17,574 bases of DNA from an uncultured Burkholderiaceae bacterium (GCA_937862845.1 CALMCK010000279.1:1-17574), one strand, 5' to 3'; positions 1 to 7,569 are shown, counted from the first letter of the stretch. Numbers and translations: made by a program. The notes: generated by a model from the sequence alone, not told the origin.

Positions 1-623
1 CGAACCGTTGGCATCAGATGAGTGTGATGCTGTCGGCGGCGAGTGGCTTGCGTTGGGTGAAAAATTTAACGCACGCGGCGGATGAGGCGGAACTATTGGC
101 CGAAGTGGAGGCGCTCGGTGCGGATGTGGCGGAAGTTGCGCCGATTTATCTGCCGTATCTGTCGGGTGAGCGCACGCCGCACAATGACCCGTATGCGAAG
201 GGTGTGTTTTTTGGTTTGACGCAGGATGTTGAGCGCGGGCATTTGGCGTATGCGGTGATTGAGGGGGTGGCATTTGGCTTGCTCGATGGCTTGGATGCGT
301 TGCGCTCGGCGGGCACGATGGTGCATGAGTTATCATTGGTCGGTGGCGGCTCGCGCAGTGGGTATTGGGCGCAATTATTGGCCGATGTGTTGCAGACGAC
401 GATTGTCACGCACGTCGGCTCGGCGGCAGGTGGTGCGCTCGGCGCGGCTCGGCTGGGTGCATTGGCGTGTGGCTTGAGTGAGGCGGATGTGTGTGTGAAA
501 CCGCCTGTCTCGGTGCGGTTTGTGCCGCGTGCGGTGGATGCACGGTTGGTGCGGCGTTACGGTGAGTTTAAAGAAGTTTATGTGGCGAATAAGGCGTTGT
601 TTAAGGCATTTTATTCGGAGTGA
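1..623 (+). CDS. xylB: Xylulokinase, C-terminal part (cut by window edge)
   Basis: Phosphorylates D-xylulose with ATP to xylulose-5-phosphate in the cytoplasm, the entry step to the pentose phosphate pathway. The reading frame is open from the first complete codon at base 3 and begins NRWHQMSVMLSAASGL, which matches the region just before the C-terminal FGGY domain of XylB, so the ATG at 18 is internal. Visible family motifs are YLPYLSGERTPHNDP, the GLTQ segment and the nucleotide-binding stretch LVGGGSRSGYWAQLLADVL. About 206 residues are present; the family is roughly 480-500 long, so the N-terminal half with the catalytic aspartate lies outside the window. It is followed by xylA on the same strand after 121 bases with no clear terminator, so the two are probably co-transcribed. 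Confidence in the family is high; the neighbour xylA supports xylulose over other FGGY substrates. Confidence 0.95.
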   Translation, partial: NRWHQMSVMLSAASGLRWVKNLTHAADEAELLAEVEALGADVAEVAPIYLPYLSGERTPHNDPYAKGVFFGLTQDVERGHLAYAVIEGVAFGLLDGLDALRSAGTMVHELSLVGGGSRSGYWAQLLADVLQTTIVTHVGSAAGGALGAARLGALACGLSEADVCVKPPVSVRFVPRAVDARLVRRYGEFKEVYVANKALFKAFYSE

Positions 624-637
624 AAATCGTTGGGTAA

Positions 638-712
638 GGTGGGCATTGCCCACCAAAACCTCACCACAGTGTGTGTTGTTGGTGTTTTAAAGTGATGGTG
701 GGCAGTGCCACC
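638..712. repeat. Two related GGTGGGCA palindromes between xylB and xylA
   Basis: Bases 638-654 form a perfect palindrome, GGTGGGCA-T-TGCCCACC, able to fold as a 7-bp stem with an ATT loop. A near copy, GGTGGGCAGTGCCACC, lies at 697-712 and has lost one C. The two are separated by 42 bases rich in GT. No U-run follows either one, so they are not simple terminators. They may be intercistronic mRNA hairpins or copies of a dispersed palindromic repeat; the window alone cannot decide. Confidence 0.6.
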
Positions 713-744
713 TGACAAAATTCATAAGTGTTTAGGAGACAAGA

Positions 745-2058
745 ATGAGAGATTATTTTAAAGACATTCCTCAGATTAAATTTGAGGGCGTGGACAGCCA
801 AAACCCTTTGGCATTTCGTTATTACAACCCGGAACAAGTGGTGATGGGCAAAACCATGAAAGAGCACCTGCGCTTTGCGGCGTGTTATTGGCACACGTTT
901 TGCTGGAACGGCTCTGACCCATTTGGCGGCGCGACATTTGAGCGTCCTTGGTTTCAAGGCGGCACGCCGCTTGAGTTGGCGGAGCAAAAGGCCGATGCGG
1001 CGTTTGATTACTTCACGAAACTCAATGTGCCGTACTACTGCTTTCACGACCGCGATGTCGCTCCAGAAGGCGCAACGCCGCGCGAGTCGCAAAGTAATTT
1101 TTTACATATGGTCGATAAGCTCGAAGCGCATCAAGCGCGCACGGGCATGAAACTGCTCTGGGGCACGGCGAATGTGTTCAGCCATCGCCGATTCATGTCG
1201 GGTGCGGCGACCAATCCGAATCCAGAATTATTTGCCATGGCCGCTGCGCAGGTGCGCGATGCGATGGATGCGACGCTGCGACTGGGCGGTGAAAACTATG
1301 TGTTGTGGGGTGGTCGTGAGGGCTATGAGACTTTGCTCAACACCGACATGGGGCATGAGCTCGATCAGCTCGGGCGTTTTCTCAATATGGTGGTGGAATA
1401 CAAACACAAAATCGGCTTTAAAGGCACAATTTTGATTGAACCAAAACCACGCGAGCCGACCAAGCATCAGTATGATTTTGACACCGCCACCGTGTATGGT
1501 TTGCTGGCGCGTGCTGGGCTTGAGAAAGAAATCAAAGTGAATATCGAAGCGAACCACGCGACTTTGTCTGGGCACAGTTTTGAGCATGAGATTGCCACAG
1601 CGATAGCCTTGGGTATTTTTGGCAGCATCGACATGAACCGTGGCGACCCGCAGCTTGGCTGGGACACGGACCAGTTCCCAAACAACGTGCCCGACACGGC
1701 CATCGCGATGTATCACATATTGCAAGCGGGTGGCTTCACCACGGGCGGCCTTAATTTTGACTCGAAACTGCGCCGTCAATCGATTGATGCCGCGGATTTG
1801 TTTCACGGCCACATCGGCGGCATGGATGTCTCGGCGCGGGCACTGCTCTGCGCGGAGAAAATGATCACCGATGGCCGCATGAAATCTGCAGTGGACGAGC
1901 GCTACGCAGGCTGGAATGCAGACTGGGCGCAAGATGTGATGGCGGGTAAAGTCGGTCTGGATGCATTGGCGGATAAAGTTTTGACGAACAACACCGATGT
2001 TTTACCCGTGTCGGCTCGTCAGGAAGCACTGGAGAATTTAGTCAATCGATTTGTGTGA
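745..2058 (+). CDS. xylA: Xylose isomerase
   Basis: Converts D-xylose to D-xylulose in the cytoplasm using two divalent metal ions; its product feeds xylulokinase encoded just upstream. At 437 residues it matches the proteobacterial class II enzyme (440 in E. coli), and the active-site residues fall at the same numbers: H101 and D104 in FHDRDVAPEG, metal ligands E232 in LIEPKPREPTKHQYDFD, E268 and H271 in NIEANHATLSGHSFEHE, D296, D307 and D309 in IDMNRGDPQLGWDTDQ, and D339 in LNFDS. The start is set by AGGAGA at 734-739. The downstream transporter gene begins 159 bases later behind its own promoter-like region. Nothing is truncated or missing. Confidence 0.98.
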   Translation: MRDYFKDIPQIKFEGVDSQNPLAFRYYNPEQVVMGKTMKEHLRFAACYWHTFCWNGSDPFGGATFERPWFQGGTPLELAEQKADAAFDYFTKLNVPYYCFHDRDVAPEGATPRESQSNFLHMVDKLEAHQARTGMKLLWGTANVFSHRRFMSGAATNPNPELFAMAAAQVRDAMDATLRLGGENYVLWGGREGYETLLNTDMGHELDQLGRFLNMVVEYKHKIGFKGTILIEPKPREPTKHQYDFDTATVYGLLARAGLEKEIKVNIEANHATLSGHSFEHEIATAIALGIFGSIDMNRGDPQLGWDTDQFPNNVPDTAIAMYHILQAGGFTTGGLNFDSKLRRQSIDAADLFHGHIGGMDVSARALLCAEKMITDGRMKSAVDERYAGWNADWAQDVMAGKVGLDALADKVLTNNTDVLPVSARQEALENLVNRFV

Positions 2059-2060
2059 TG

Positions 2061-2156
2061 GTTTAAACGGATAGTCATATGGGCTGGGCGTTAAAGATTT
2101 GTATTTTTAAACAATTAAATATTGACAAGCCGTTTAAACTGTTGTTCAATACAACA
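2061..2156 (+). promoter_or_regulatory. Candidate promoter and operators ahead of the sugar-binding protein gene
   Basis: A sigma70-like promoter can be read as TTGACA at 2122-2127, 17-bp spacer, TTCAAT at 2145-2150 (6/6 and 4/6 matches). The palindrome GTTTAAAC occurs at 2061-2068 and again at 2132-2139, inside the promoter spacer; with flanks the two are a perfect 10-bp inverted pair (GTTTAAACGG and CCGTTTAAAC). Directly next to the second is another inverted repeat, TGTTGT-TCAAT-ACAACA (2140-2156), covering the -10. TTTAAAC also appears at 2106-2112 and 2196-2202. Placement over the promoter suggests repressor control of transporter expression. The regulator is not in the window and its family cannot be assigned. 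Confidence 0.5.
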
Positions 2157-2157
2157 C

Positions 2158-2192
2158 CGCAGTGAAAAACAAACTGTTCTAACAGCACTGCG
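2158..2192 (+). promoter_or_regulatory. Leader hairpin upstream of the sugar-binding protein gene
   Basis: CGCAGTG at 2158-2164 pairs with CACTGCG at 2186-2192. A smaller inverted repeat, CTGTT-CT-AACAG (2174-2185), is stacked directly on the 3' arm. If the promoter at 2122-2150 is real, this sits at the start of the transcript, just ahead of the ribosome binding site AGGAG at 2206-2210. It might stabilise the mRNA 5' end or be part of an operator. It resembles no riboswitch known to me. Confidence 0.35.
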
Positions 2193-2217
2193 TTATTTAA
2201 ACCTCAGGAGACCCAAC

Positions 2218-3369
2218 ATGAAGAAGCAACTTTTAGCATTGAGCGTTATCGCAGCAGCACTCGCATTGACCGCTTGCAACAAACCAGCCGAAGCCCCAAA
2301 AGCAGACGCAACCAAAACTGACGCCACAGCACCTGCAGCCGCAGGCGGTTTGATTGGCTTGGCCATTCCAGAAACCAACGTTGAACGTTGGAAAGGCGAT
2401 GCCGAGTTCATGCAAAAAGAACTCGAAGCCAAAGGCTATAAAGTTGAAATCGCATACGGTGACGGCGATCAATCAAAACAAAACAAACAAATCGAAGACT
2501 TCATCACCAAAGGTGCCAAAGTCATCGTGGTCGGCTCAGTCACACCAGCGGCCGCTGAAGCCGTTGAGTCTGCCAAAAAAGCAGGCATCCAAGTCATCGC
2601 ATACGATCGCCTCATCACAGGCACAGACGCATACGATTACTACTTGACGTTTGACAACACCAAAGTCGGCACGATTCAAGGCGAAGCGATTAAAGCGGCA
2701 CTTGACTTGGACAAAGCGGACAAAGCAAAACCAAAAAACATCGCATTGTTTTCTGGCGCAGCGACAGACAACAACGCTCGTTTCTTCTTTGACGGCGCCG
2801 CTGAAGTCTTAAAGCCTTACGTGGCAGCAGGCACAGTTAAAGTGTGCGGTCCAGCACCAGCGAACTCAGCAGACGCAGAATGGTCTAAAACCACCACTGA
2901 AGGCTGGCAAGCAGACAAAGCCAAAGCGCGCATGGAAACATTGCTCTCTGGCGATTGCAAAGGCGTGACGCTCGACGCAGTATTGTCACCGAACGACACA
3001 TTGGCACGTGCCATCATCGGCGCTTTGGAGCAAGATGGTAAATACAAAAAATTACCGTTTGTGACGGGCCAAGATGGCGAATTGTTGTCTGTAAAATGGA
3101 TTATCGAAGGCAAACAAGGCATGACCGTGTTTAAAGACACGCGTAACTTGGCCAAAGCCACTGCTGAAGCCGTTGACGCATTGGTTAAAGGTACAAAACC
3201 AGCGCCATCGGTTAAAAACGTTGCCGACAACAGCACTTACGACACAGGCAAGAAAAAAGTTCAATCGTTCCTGCTCGAACCAGAAGCGGTCACCAAAGAC
3301 AATGCAGTTAAAGTCATGGTTGACGGTGGCTTCTACACGGCCGATCAAGTGGCCAAAGGCACGAAATAA
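2218..3369 (+). CDS. chvE: Sugar ABC transporter substrate-binding lipoprotein, ChvE/XylF type
   Basis: Periplasmic sugar-binding component of the CUT2 transporter encoded by the next two genes; it captures xylose or related aldoses and hands them to the permease. The 383-residue protein starts at the ATG preceded by AGGAG (2206-2210). It has a lipoprotein signal ending LALTAC with Cys20 as the acylation site, then an Ala/Lys/Thr/Pro/Glu-rich linker to about residue 43. The type 1 periplasmic-binding fold follows, with ChvE-like motifs: ERWKGD (56-61), AYDRLI (128-133), TFDN (144-147), DNNARFFFDGA (184-194), VLSPND (255-260) and GQDGE (284-288). C210 and C247 could form a disulfide. Asn at +2 favours outer-membrane sorting under the E. 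coli Lol rule. E. coli XylF and Agrobacterium ChvE are soluble, so the lipobox is unusual. Ala and Pro codons are mostly GCA and CCA, unlike neighbouring genes, which fits high expression. Xylose specificity is inferred from xylAB. Confidence 0.93.
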   Translation: MKKQLLALSVIAAALALTACNKPAEAPKADATKTDATAPAAAGGLIGLAIPETNVERWKGDAEFMQKELEAKGYKVEIAYGDGDQSKQNKQIEDFITKGAKVIVVGSVTPAAAEAVESAKKAGIQVIAYDRLITGTDAYDYYLTFDNTKVGTIQGEAIKAALDLDKADKAKPKNIALFSGAATDNNARFFFDGAAEVLKPYVAAGTVKVCGPAPANSADAEWSKTTTEGWQADKAKARMETLLSGDCKGVTLDAVLSPNDTLARAIIGALEQDGKYKKLPFVTGQDGELLSVKWIIEGKQGMTVFKDTRNLAKATAEAVDALVKGTKPAPSVKNVADNSTYDTGKKKVQSFLLEPEAVTKDNAVKVMVDGGFYTADQVAKGTK

Positions 3370-3411
3370 GATTGATGCTTGAAACCATTAACCTGAAATA
3401 GTCAGCAGTAC

Positions 3412-3461
3412 CCGCCGCATTTTGCACATGCACCATTATTCACAACAGCAAATTGCGGCGG
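3412..3461 (+). promoter_or_regulatory. Long intercistronic hairpin after the binding-protein gene
   Basis: CCGCCGCATTTTGC (3412-3425) pairs with GCAAATTGCGGCGG (3448-3461): a 14-bp stem with one mismatch and a 22-base loop, 42 bases past the stop codon. Only TTT follows, so read-through is likely. The position, between the binding protein and the ATPase, is where many sugar transport operons carry a stabilising or attenuating hairpin that keeps the binding protein in excess. A second, smaller stem, CTGTGC-TCAAT-GCACAG, lies at 3488-3504. The rest of this 209-base gap shows no gene. Confidence 0.6.
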
Positions 3462-3578
3462 TTTAGCATCATCGGTTTAGAGTCACACTGTGCTCAATGC
3501 ACAGCATAATTAAAAAATCAAACAAACGACGACGGCATCAAACCTCGCGGATTGTTTTGAACGAGACAAGGGGTTCAG

Positions 3579-5099
3579 ATGGACACCATATTAGACATCA
3601 AAGGTTTGCGCAAGACCTTCGGTCCAGTCGTGGCCTTGGATAAAGTCGATGTGCACGTCACCCGTGCCAACATCCACTTCATCGTCGGTGAAAACGGCGC
3701 AGGCAAGTCAACCATGATGAAAGTCATCAGCGGCGTCTATCCGCAAGGCAGCTACGAAGGCCAAGTGCTGTACAACGGCCAAGAATGCCACTTCAACAAC
3801 ATCAAAGAAAGTGAAAAAGCAGGCATCGTGATTATTCACCAAGAGCTGGCTTTGTCACCGTATTTATCGATTTACGAAAATTTGTTTTTGGGCAATGAGC
3901 GCAAAAAAGGCTGGCTCATCGACTGGGAACAAACCTACAAAGACGCCATCGGCGTATTGCTCAAAGTCGGCATCACCGAAGACCTCGCCACACCCGTCAA
4001 TAAACTCTCTGTCGCCAAACAGCAACTCATCGAAATCGCCAAAGCGCTCTCAAAAAATGCCAAAGTGCTGATCCTCGACGAACCGACGTCCTCGTTGAAC
4101 GAGCATGACAGCGCCAACCTTCTAGAGCTGCTGAAAAAGCTCAAGGCTGAAGGCGTCACCATCATCATGATTTCGCACAAGCTCAATGAAGTCATGGCCA
4201 TCGCCGATGAAATCACCATCATCCGTGACGGCGAAACCATCGAGTACATCAATCTGCACGAAAAACAAATCGACGTGAACTACATCGTCAAAGGCATGGT
4301 CGGGCGCGAGCTTACCTCCATGTACCCGAGTCGCACACCGAACATCGGCCAAACCATACTCAAATTGTCCAATTACACGGTCAAACACCCCGTATTTGCG
4401 GACCGCGTCATCATTGACAATGCACACATGGAAGTCAAAGCGGGCGAAATCGTCGGACTGGCAGGTTTGGTCGGCTCAGGTCGCACCGAGTTGATGCTGT
4501 CGATTTTCGGTCGTTCTTTAAGCCCAGACGTCAAAGGCGATGTTGAATTTGATGGCAAAAAAGTTGACTTCAAAAGTGCGAAAGAAGCGATTGCCAACGG
4601 CATGATTTATGTCTCTGAAGATCGCAAAGAACTCGGCTTGATTTTGATTCAAACGATTAAAAACAACTCGTCCTACTCATCATTGCCGCGATTGTCGAAC
4701 AAATTCGGCGTGGTCGATGATGCCGAAGAGTTTCGCCAAGCCGACGCCATGCGCGTCGCCATGCGGATTAAAACGCCTCACCTCGACCAAATTGTCGGTA
4801 ATTTAAGCGGTGGCAATCAACAAAAAGTCGTGCTCGCGCGCTGCCTCATGGCACAACCGAAGCTGCTCATCATTGATGAGCCGACGCGCGGCATTGACGT
4901 CGGTGCAAAAAATGAAATCTACAAAATCATGAACGACTTTGTCGCCCAAGGCAATGCCATCATCATGATTTCCAGTGAGCTGCCCGAAGTGCTCGGCATG
5001 ACCGATCGCTTGTATGTCATGGACAAAGGCGCGATTAAAGGTGAAATGAACACCAAAGACGCCAGCCAAGAAGCCATCATGAAACTCTCGGTGGCGTAG
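3579..5099 (+). CDS. mmsA: Sugar ABC transporter ATPase, MmsA/GguA/XylG type, two NBDs
   Basis: Cytoplasmic ATPase powering sugar import with the permease encoded next. The 506 residues hold two fused ABC domains, as usual for the CUT2 family. NBD1: Walker A GENGAGKST (37-45), Q-loop IHQELAL (86-92), signature LSVAKQQ (143-149), Walker B VLILDEPT (163-170), switch H200. NBD2: degenerate Walker A GLVGSGRTEL (296-305) with Arg instead of Lys, as in RbsA-type second domains, canonical signature LSGGNQQ (409-415) and Walker B LLIIDEPTRGID (429-440). The Gly-Glu usually found before the first Walker A region is replaced by Ala-Asn at 30-31. The start is supported by AAGGGG at 3568-3573. Whole-length similarity is closer to multiple-monosaccharide GguA/MmsA proteins than to enteric XylG; xylG would be an acceptable name from context. 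Confidence 0.95.
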   Translation: MDTILDIKGLRKTFGPVVALDKVDVHVTRANIHFIVGENGAGKSTMMKVISGVYPQGSYEGQVLYNGQECHFNNIKESEKAGIVIIHQELALSPYLSIYENLFLGNERKKGWLIDWEQTYKDAIGVLLKVGITEDLATPVNKLSVAKQQLIEIAKALSKNAKVLILDEPTSSLNEHDSANLLELLKKLKAEGVTIIMISHKLNEVMAIADEITIIRDGETIEYINLHEKQIDVNYIVKGMVGRELTSMYPSRTPNIGQTILKLSNYTVKHPVFADRVIIDNAHMEVKAGEIVGLAGLVGSGRTELMLSIFGRSLSPDVKGDVEFDGKKVDFKSAKEAIANGMIYVSEDRKELGLILIQTIKNNSSYSSLPRLSNKFGVVDDAEEFRQADAMRVAMRIKTPHLDQIVGNLSGGNQQKVVLARCLMAQPKLLIIDEPTRGIDVGAKNEIYKIMNDFVAQGNAIIMISSELPEVLGMTDRLYVMDKGAIKGEMNTKDASQEAIMKLSVA

Positions 5100-5104
5100 T
5101 GTGA

Positions 5105-5154
5105 CGCACGGCGATGCCGTGCGCATCGTCATCATTGCAAACCTTGTGTTTGCA
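5105..5154 (+). promoter_or_regulatory. Two short hairpins between the ATPase and permease genes
   Basis: CGCACGGC-GAT-GCCGTGCG (5105-5123) is a perfect 8-bp stem with a three-base loop starting 6 bases after the ATPase stop. TGCAAAC-CTTGT-GTTTGCA (5136-5154) is a perfect 7-bp stem ending 2 bases before an ATG at 5157. No U-run follows, so they are more likely mRNA processing or stability elements than terminators. The second stem abuts the upstream ATG, which makes that ATG a poor start and leaves the one at 5199 accessible. Confidence 0.5.
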
Positions 5155-5198
5155 CCATGAATTATTTAAAAATACAACATTCCGTTTTGGAGACAAGC

Positions 5199-6347
5199 AT
5201 GTTACAAATCCTCAAACAAAACCAAAAACACTTCTCGATGTATGCCGTGTTGCTTTTGATTTTTTTAACCTTCGGTTTTCTCACTGATTTTGTGAATTTT
5301 ATGCCGCGTAACATCACCAATCTGGTGATACAAAACAGCTACATTCTTATTCTCGCCATCGGTATGGTCATGGTGATTATCACGGGCAAAATTGATTTGT
5401 CAGTCGGCTCGGTCGTCGCACTCACTGGCGCCATAGCCGCATGGGCGTACAACACCAGCAATGGCAGCATGACCGCCTCGATATTGGCGGCACTGGTCGC
5501 AGGCGCATTGATTGGTGCTTTTCAAGGCTACTGGATTGCTTATCTTCGGGTGCCTGCCTTCATTGTCACCCTTGGTGGCATGCTGGGCTGGCGTGGCTTG
5601 ACTTATATTTTCACTGAGATTCAGCCGATTGGTTTAATGGACGACGGCTTCAAAAAAATCACCAGCGGTTTTGTTGAGCCGGGTTTTATGGATGCGAAAA
5701 TCCTTGCGCTAATTATCGGGTTGGCCATCGTCGTGCTGATGGTGTTGTCTGATTTCATGCGCCGCAAAAAACGTGCCAGCCTCGGTTTTGAAAATTTACC
5801 CATGGCTTTATTCGCATTGAAAAATCTGTTCATTGTTGCCATCATCATGTGGGTGTTTTATAAATTCTCGATGGACCGTGGCGTACCGATTGTGATTTGC
5901 CTCATCGCTGCGCTGGTTGTGTTTATGACGTTTGTGATGAACAACACGGTGTTTGGCCGCAACATCTACGCCATCGGTGGCAATGCCAAAGCAGCGAAGC
6001 TCTCGGGCATCAATGCCGAGCGCACCGAGTTTTATGTGTTTGTCATCATGGGTGTTTTGGCGGGTTTGGCTGGCGTGGTCTTCACCGCCTACATGAATCA
6101 GGCCATGCCTTCGGCGGGCAATATGTTTGAGTTGGATGCGATTTCTGCGGTGTTCATCGGCGGTGCGAGTGCGACGGGCGGTGTCGGCACTGTGATTGGT
6201 TCCATTATTGGTGGTCTGGTCATGGGCATTATCAATAACGGCATGAACCTCATGAGTTTGGGTGCTGAATACCAGCTCGTGGTCAAAGCCTTGGTGTTGC
6301 TCATCGCGGTCTGGTATGACTTACACAACAATAAAAAATCATCGTGA
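5199..6347 (+). CDS. mmsB: Sugar ABC transporter permease, MmsB/GguB/XylH type
   Basis: Inner-membrane channel of the sugar importer, working with the preceding ATPase and the ChvE-like lipoprotein. It belongs to the BPD_transp_2 family: many hydrophobic helices from about residue 13 to the C-terminus, the helix-2 segment IQNSYILILAIGMVMVIITG followed by KIDLSVGSV, GAFQGYWIAYLRVPAFIVTL, the cytoplasmic coupling loop GRNIYAIGGNAKAAKLSGI, and GGASATGGVGTVIGSIIGG. The frame is open from an ATG at 5157, but only the ATG at 5199 has a ribosome site (GGAGA 5189-5193, spacing 5), resembling those of xylA and the binding-protein gene. It gives 382 residues, near the usual length. If 5157 were used, 14 residues would be added. 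The closest family resemblance is to GguB/MmsB; xylH would be the contextual name. Confidence 0.93.
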   Translation: MLQILKQNQKHFSMYAVLLLIFLTFGFLTDFVNFMPRNITNLVIQNSYILILAIGMVMVIITGKIDLSVGSVVALTGAIAAWAYNTSNGSMTASILAALVAGALIGAFQGYWIAYLRVPAFIVTLGGMLGWRGLTYIFTEIQPIGLMDDGFKKITSGFVEPGFMDAKILALIIGLAIVVLMVLSDFMRRKKRASLGFENLPMALFALKNLFIVAIIMWVFYKFSMDRGVPIVICLIAALVVFMTFVMNNTVFGRNIYAIGGNAKAAKLSGINAERTEFYVFVIMGVLAGLAGVVFTAYMNQAMPSAGNMFELDAISAVFIGGASATGGVGTVIGSIIGGLVMGIINNGMNLMSLGAEYQLVVKALVLLIAVWYDLHNNKKSS

Positions 6348-6405
6348 TTGTTGAGTTGAGACACTCGTAAAATTAACGACGCAAAAGAGTTTGTTTTCAT
6401 GTTCG

Positions 6406-6434
6406 GCCTTCACCTTCGGGTGGAGGCTTTTTTT
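6406..6434 (+). terminator. Rho-independent terminator after the permease gene
   Basis: GCCTTCACC (6406-6414), tetraloop TTCG, GGTGGAGGC (6419-6427), then seven T (6428-6434). It is a 9-bp stem with one G-T pair and a stable tetraloop, and it ends the transporter transcript. galM starts 60 bases later, so it depends on read-through or its own promoter; I see no convincing promoter in 6435-6480. Confidence 0.9.
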
Positions 6435-6493
6435 CTGCGACAATACGGTTTCAAATCAATCACCACGCATCAATCATGTATTAGGGGGTTCAC

Positions 6494-7543
6494 ATGGGCA
6501 TCGCTCGCACAACGGTTCAAATCGGTGCGCATCTCGCCGACCATTTCACATTGACCAATGCCCATGGCATGCAAATCGAGCTGACCAATTGGGGCGCAAG
6601 CCTTGTCGATGTTCGCACGGCTGATCGCCATGGTGTCATCGAGTCGGTCACGTTGGCACACAGAGATTGGGCGGCGTATGCGTCGAATGCACCATTTTTT
6701 GGCAGCACCATCGGTCGAGTGGCGGGGCGCATCGCGCATGGACGATTTCATCTCGATGGGGTGGATTATCAGCTGCCCGTGCAGGCGCAACACGGCGGCC
6801 ATCATTTACATGGCGGCGCACAGGCCATGTGGCAGAAGCTCTGGCAGGTCGAGTCGTGCAGTGCGCAAGCCGTGGTGTTTTCGTATGTCAGCGCGGATGG
6901 TGAGAATGGTTATCCCGCCGAGTTGACGCTGCGTGTGTGCTATGAGTTGAACGATGCGAATCAACTCACCGTCACTTACGAGTCAAGCAATGATGCACCG
7001 ACCCTGTGCAATCCGACCAACCATGCTTATTTTAATTTATCTGGGTACGCGCGCCGCACGATTCATGAGCACACTTTGCAAGTGAGTGCTCGCGCTGTGT
7101 GCGAGATGGATGGAAATCTGTTGGTCACGGGCGGCGAGTGGCCGATTGAGCAGACCGATTTTGATTTTCGTTTGGCCAAAGCACTCAAGCAGGCATTGCA
7201 CTCCAGTGATCCGCGCTTGCAACTCGCGCAAGGCATTGATCATTATTTCATACTCAACGACGGCGCCGATGATGCAAACGCACCGCAAGTCACACTGCAT
7301 GACCCGCACAGCGGCCGCCGTGTACGGGTCACCACCGATTGCCCCTGCGTGGTGTTATACGCGCACAATCACGCCAGTGGCGAGCCTTTGCGGCATGGTG
7401 CTGTCGGTGTTCAACACGATGCGCTGTGCATCGAGACGCAAAAGTTGCCGCACATCAAAGGCGTTCATGATGACCACCCAGCCGCACAGTATCCGTGCGC
7501 ATCGAGGATGTCTAAAACAGTGTTTGCATTTGATGTGCTTTAA
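6494..7543 (+). CDS. galM: Aldose 1-epimerase (mutarotase)
   Basis: Interconverts alpha and beta anomers of aldoses such as galactose, glucose or xylose in the cytoplasm, speeding delivery of the anomer an isomerase or kinase needs. It is 349 residues, the same size as E. coli GalM (346). Family landmarks: NWGASLVDV (32-40), FFGSTIGRVAGRI (68-80), HLHGG (104-108), the catalytic-acid motif NPTNHAYFNLSG with H177, GIDHYF (247-252) with D249, and the catalytic-base motif IETQKLPH with E314. AGGGGGTT at 6483-6490 supports the start. It follows the transporter terminator on the same strand, so its link to the xylose genes is through pathway context, not certain co-transcription. It ends against a shared terminator facing the MoxR-type operon. 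Confidence 0.94.
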   Translation: MGIARTTVQIGAHLADHFTLTNAHGMQIELTNWGASLVDVRTADRHGVIESVTLAHRDWAAYASNAPFFGSTIGRVAGRIAHGRFHLDGVDYQLPVQAQHGGHHLHGGAQAMWQKLWQVESCSAQAVVFSYVSADGENGYPAELTLRVCYELNDANQLTVTYESSNDAPTLCNPTNHAYFNLSGYARRTIHEHTLQVSARAVCEMDGNLLVTGGEWPIEQTDFDFRLAKALKQALHSSDPRLQLAQGIDHYFILNDGADDANAPQVTLHDPHSGRRVRVTTDCPCVVLYAHNHASGEPLRHGAVGVQHDALCIETQKLPHIKGVHDDHPAAQYPCASRMSKTVFAFDVL

Positions 7544-7569
7544 AGCTTTGGCTGGATGAGAGGTACAAA

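Noticed and set aside
1228..1932. 234-codon open frame on the - strand inside xylA
   Set aside because: It lies wholly opposite a perfectly conserved xylA, is rich in His, Arg and Val as expected of a mirror frame, and has no recognisable domain.
2122..2217. N-terminal extension of the binding protein from a TTG at 2122
   Set aside because: The TTG is the first three bases of the -35 TTGACA, the extension has no signal-peptide character, and the ATG at 2218 has AGGAG plus a proper lipoprotein signal.
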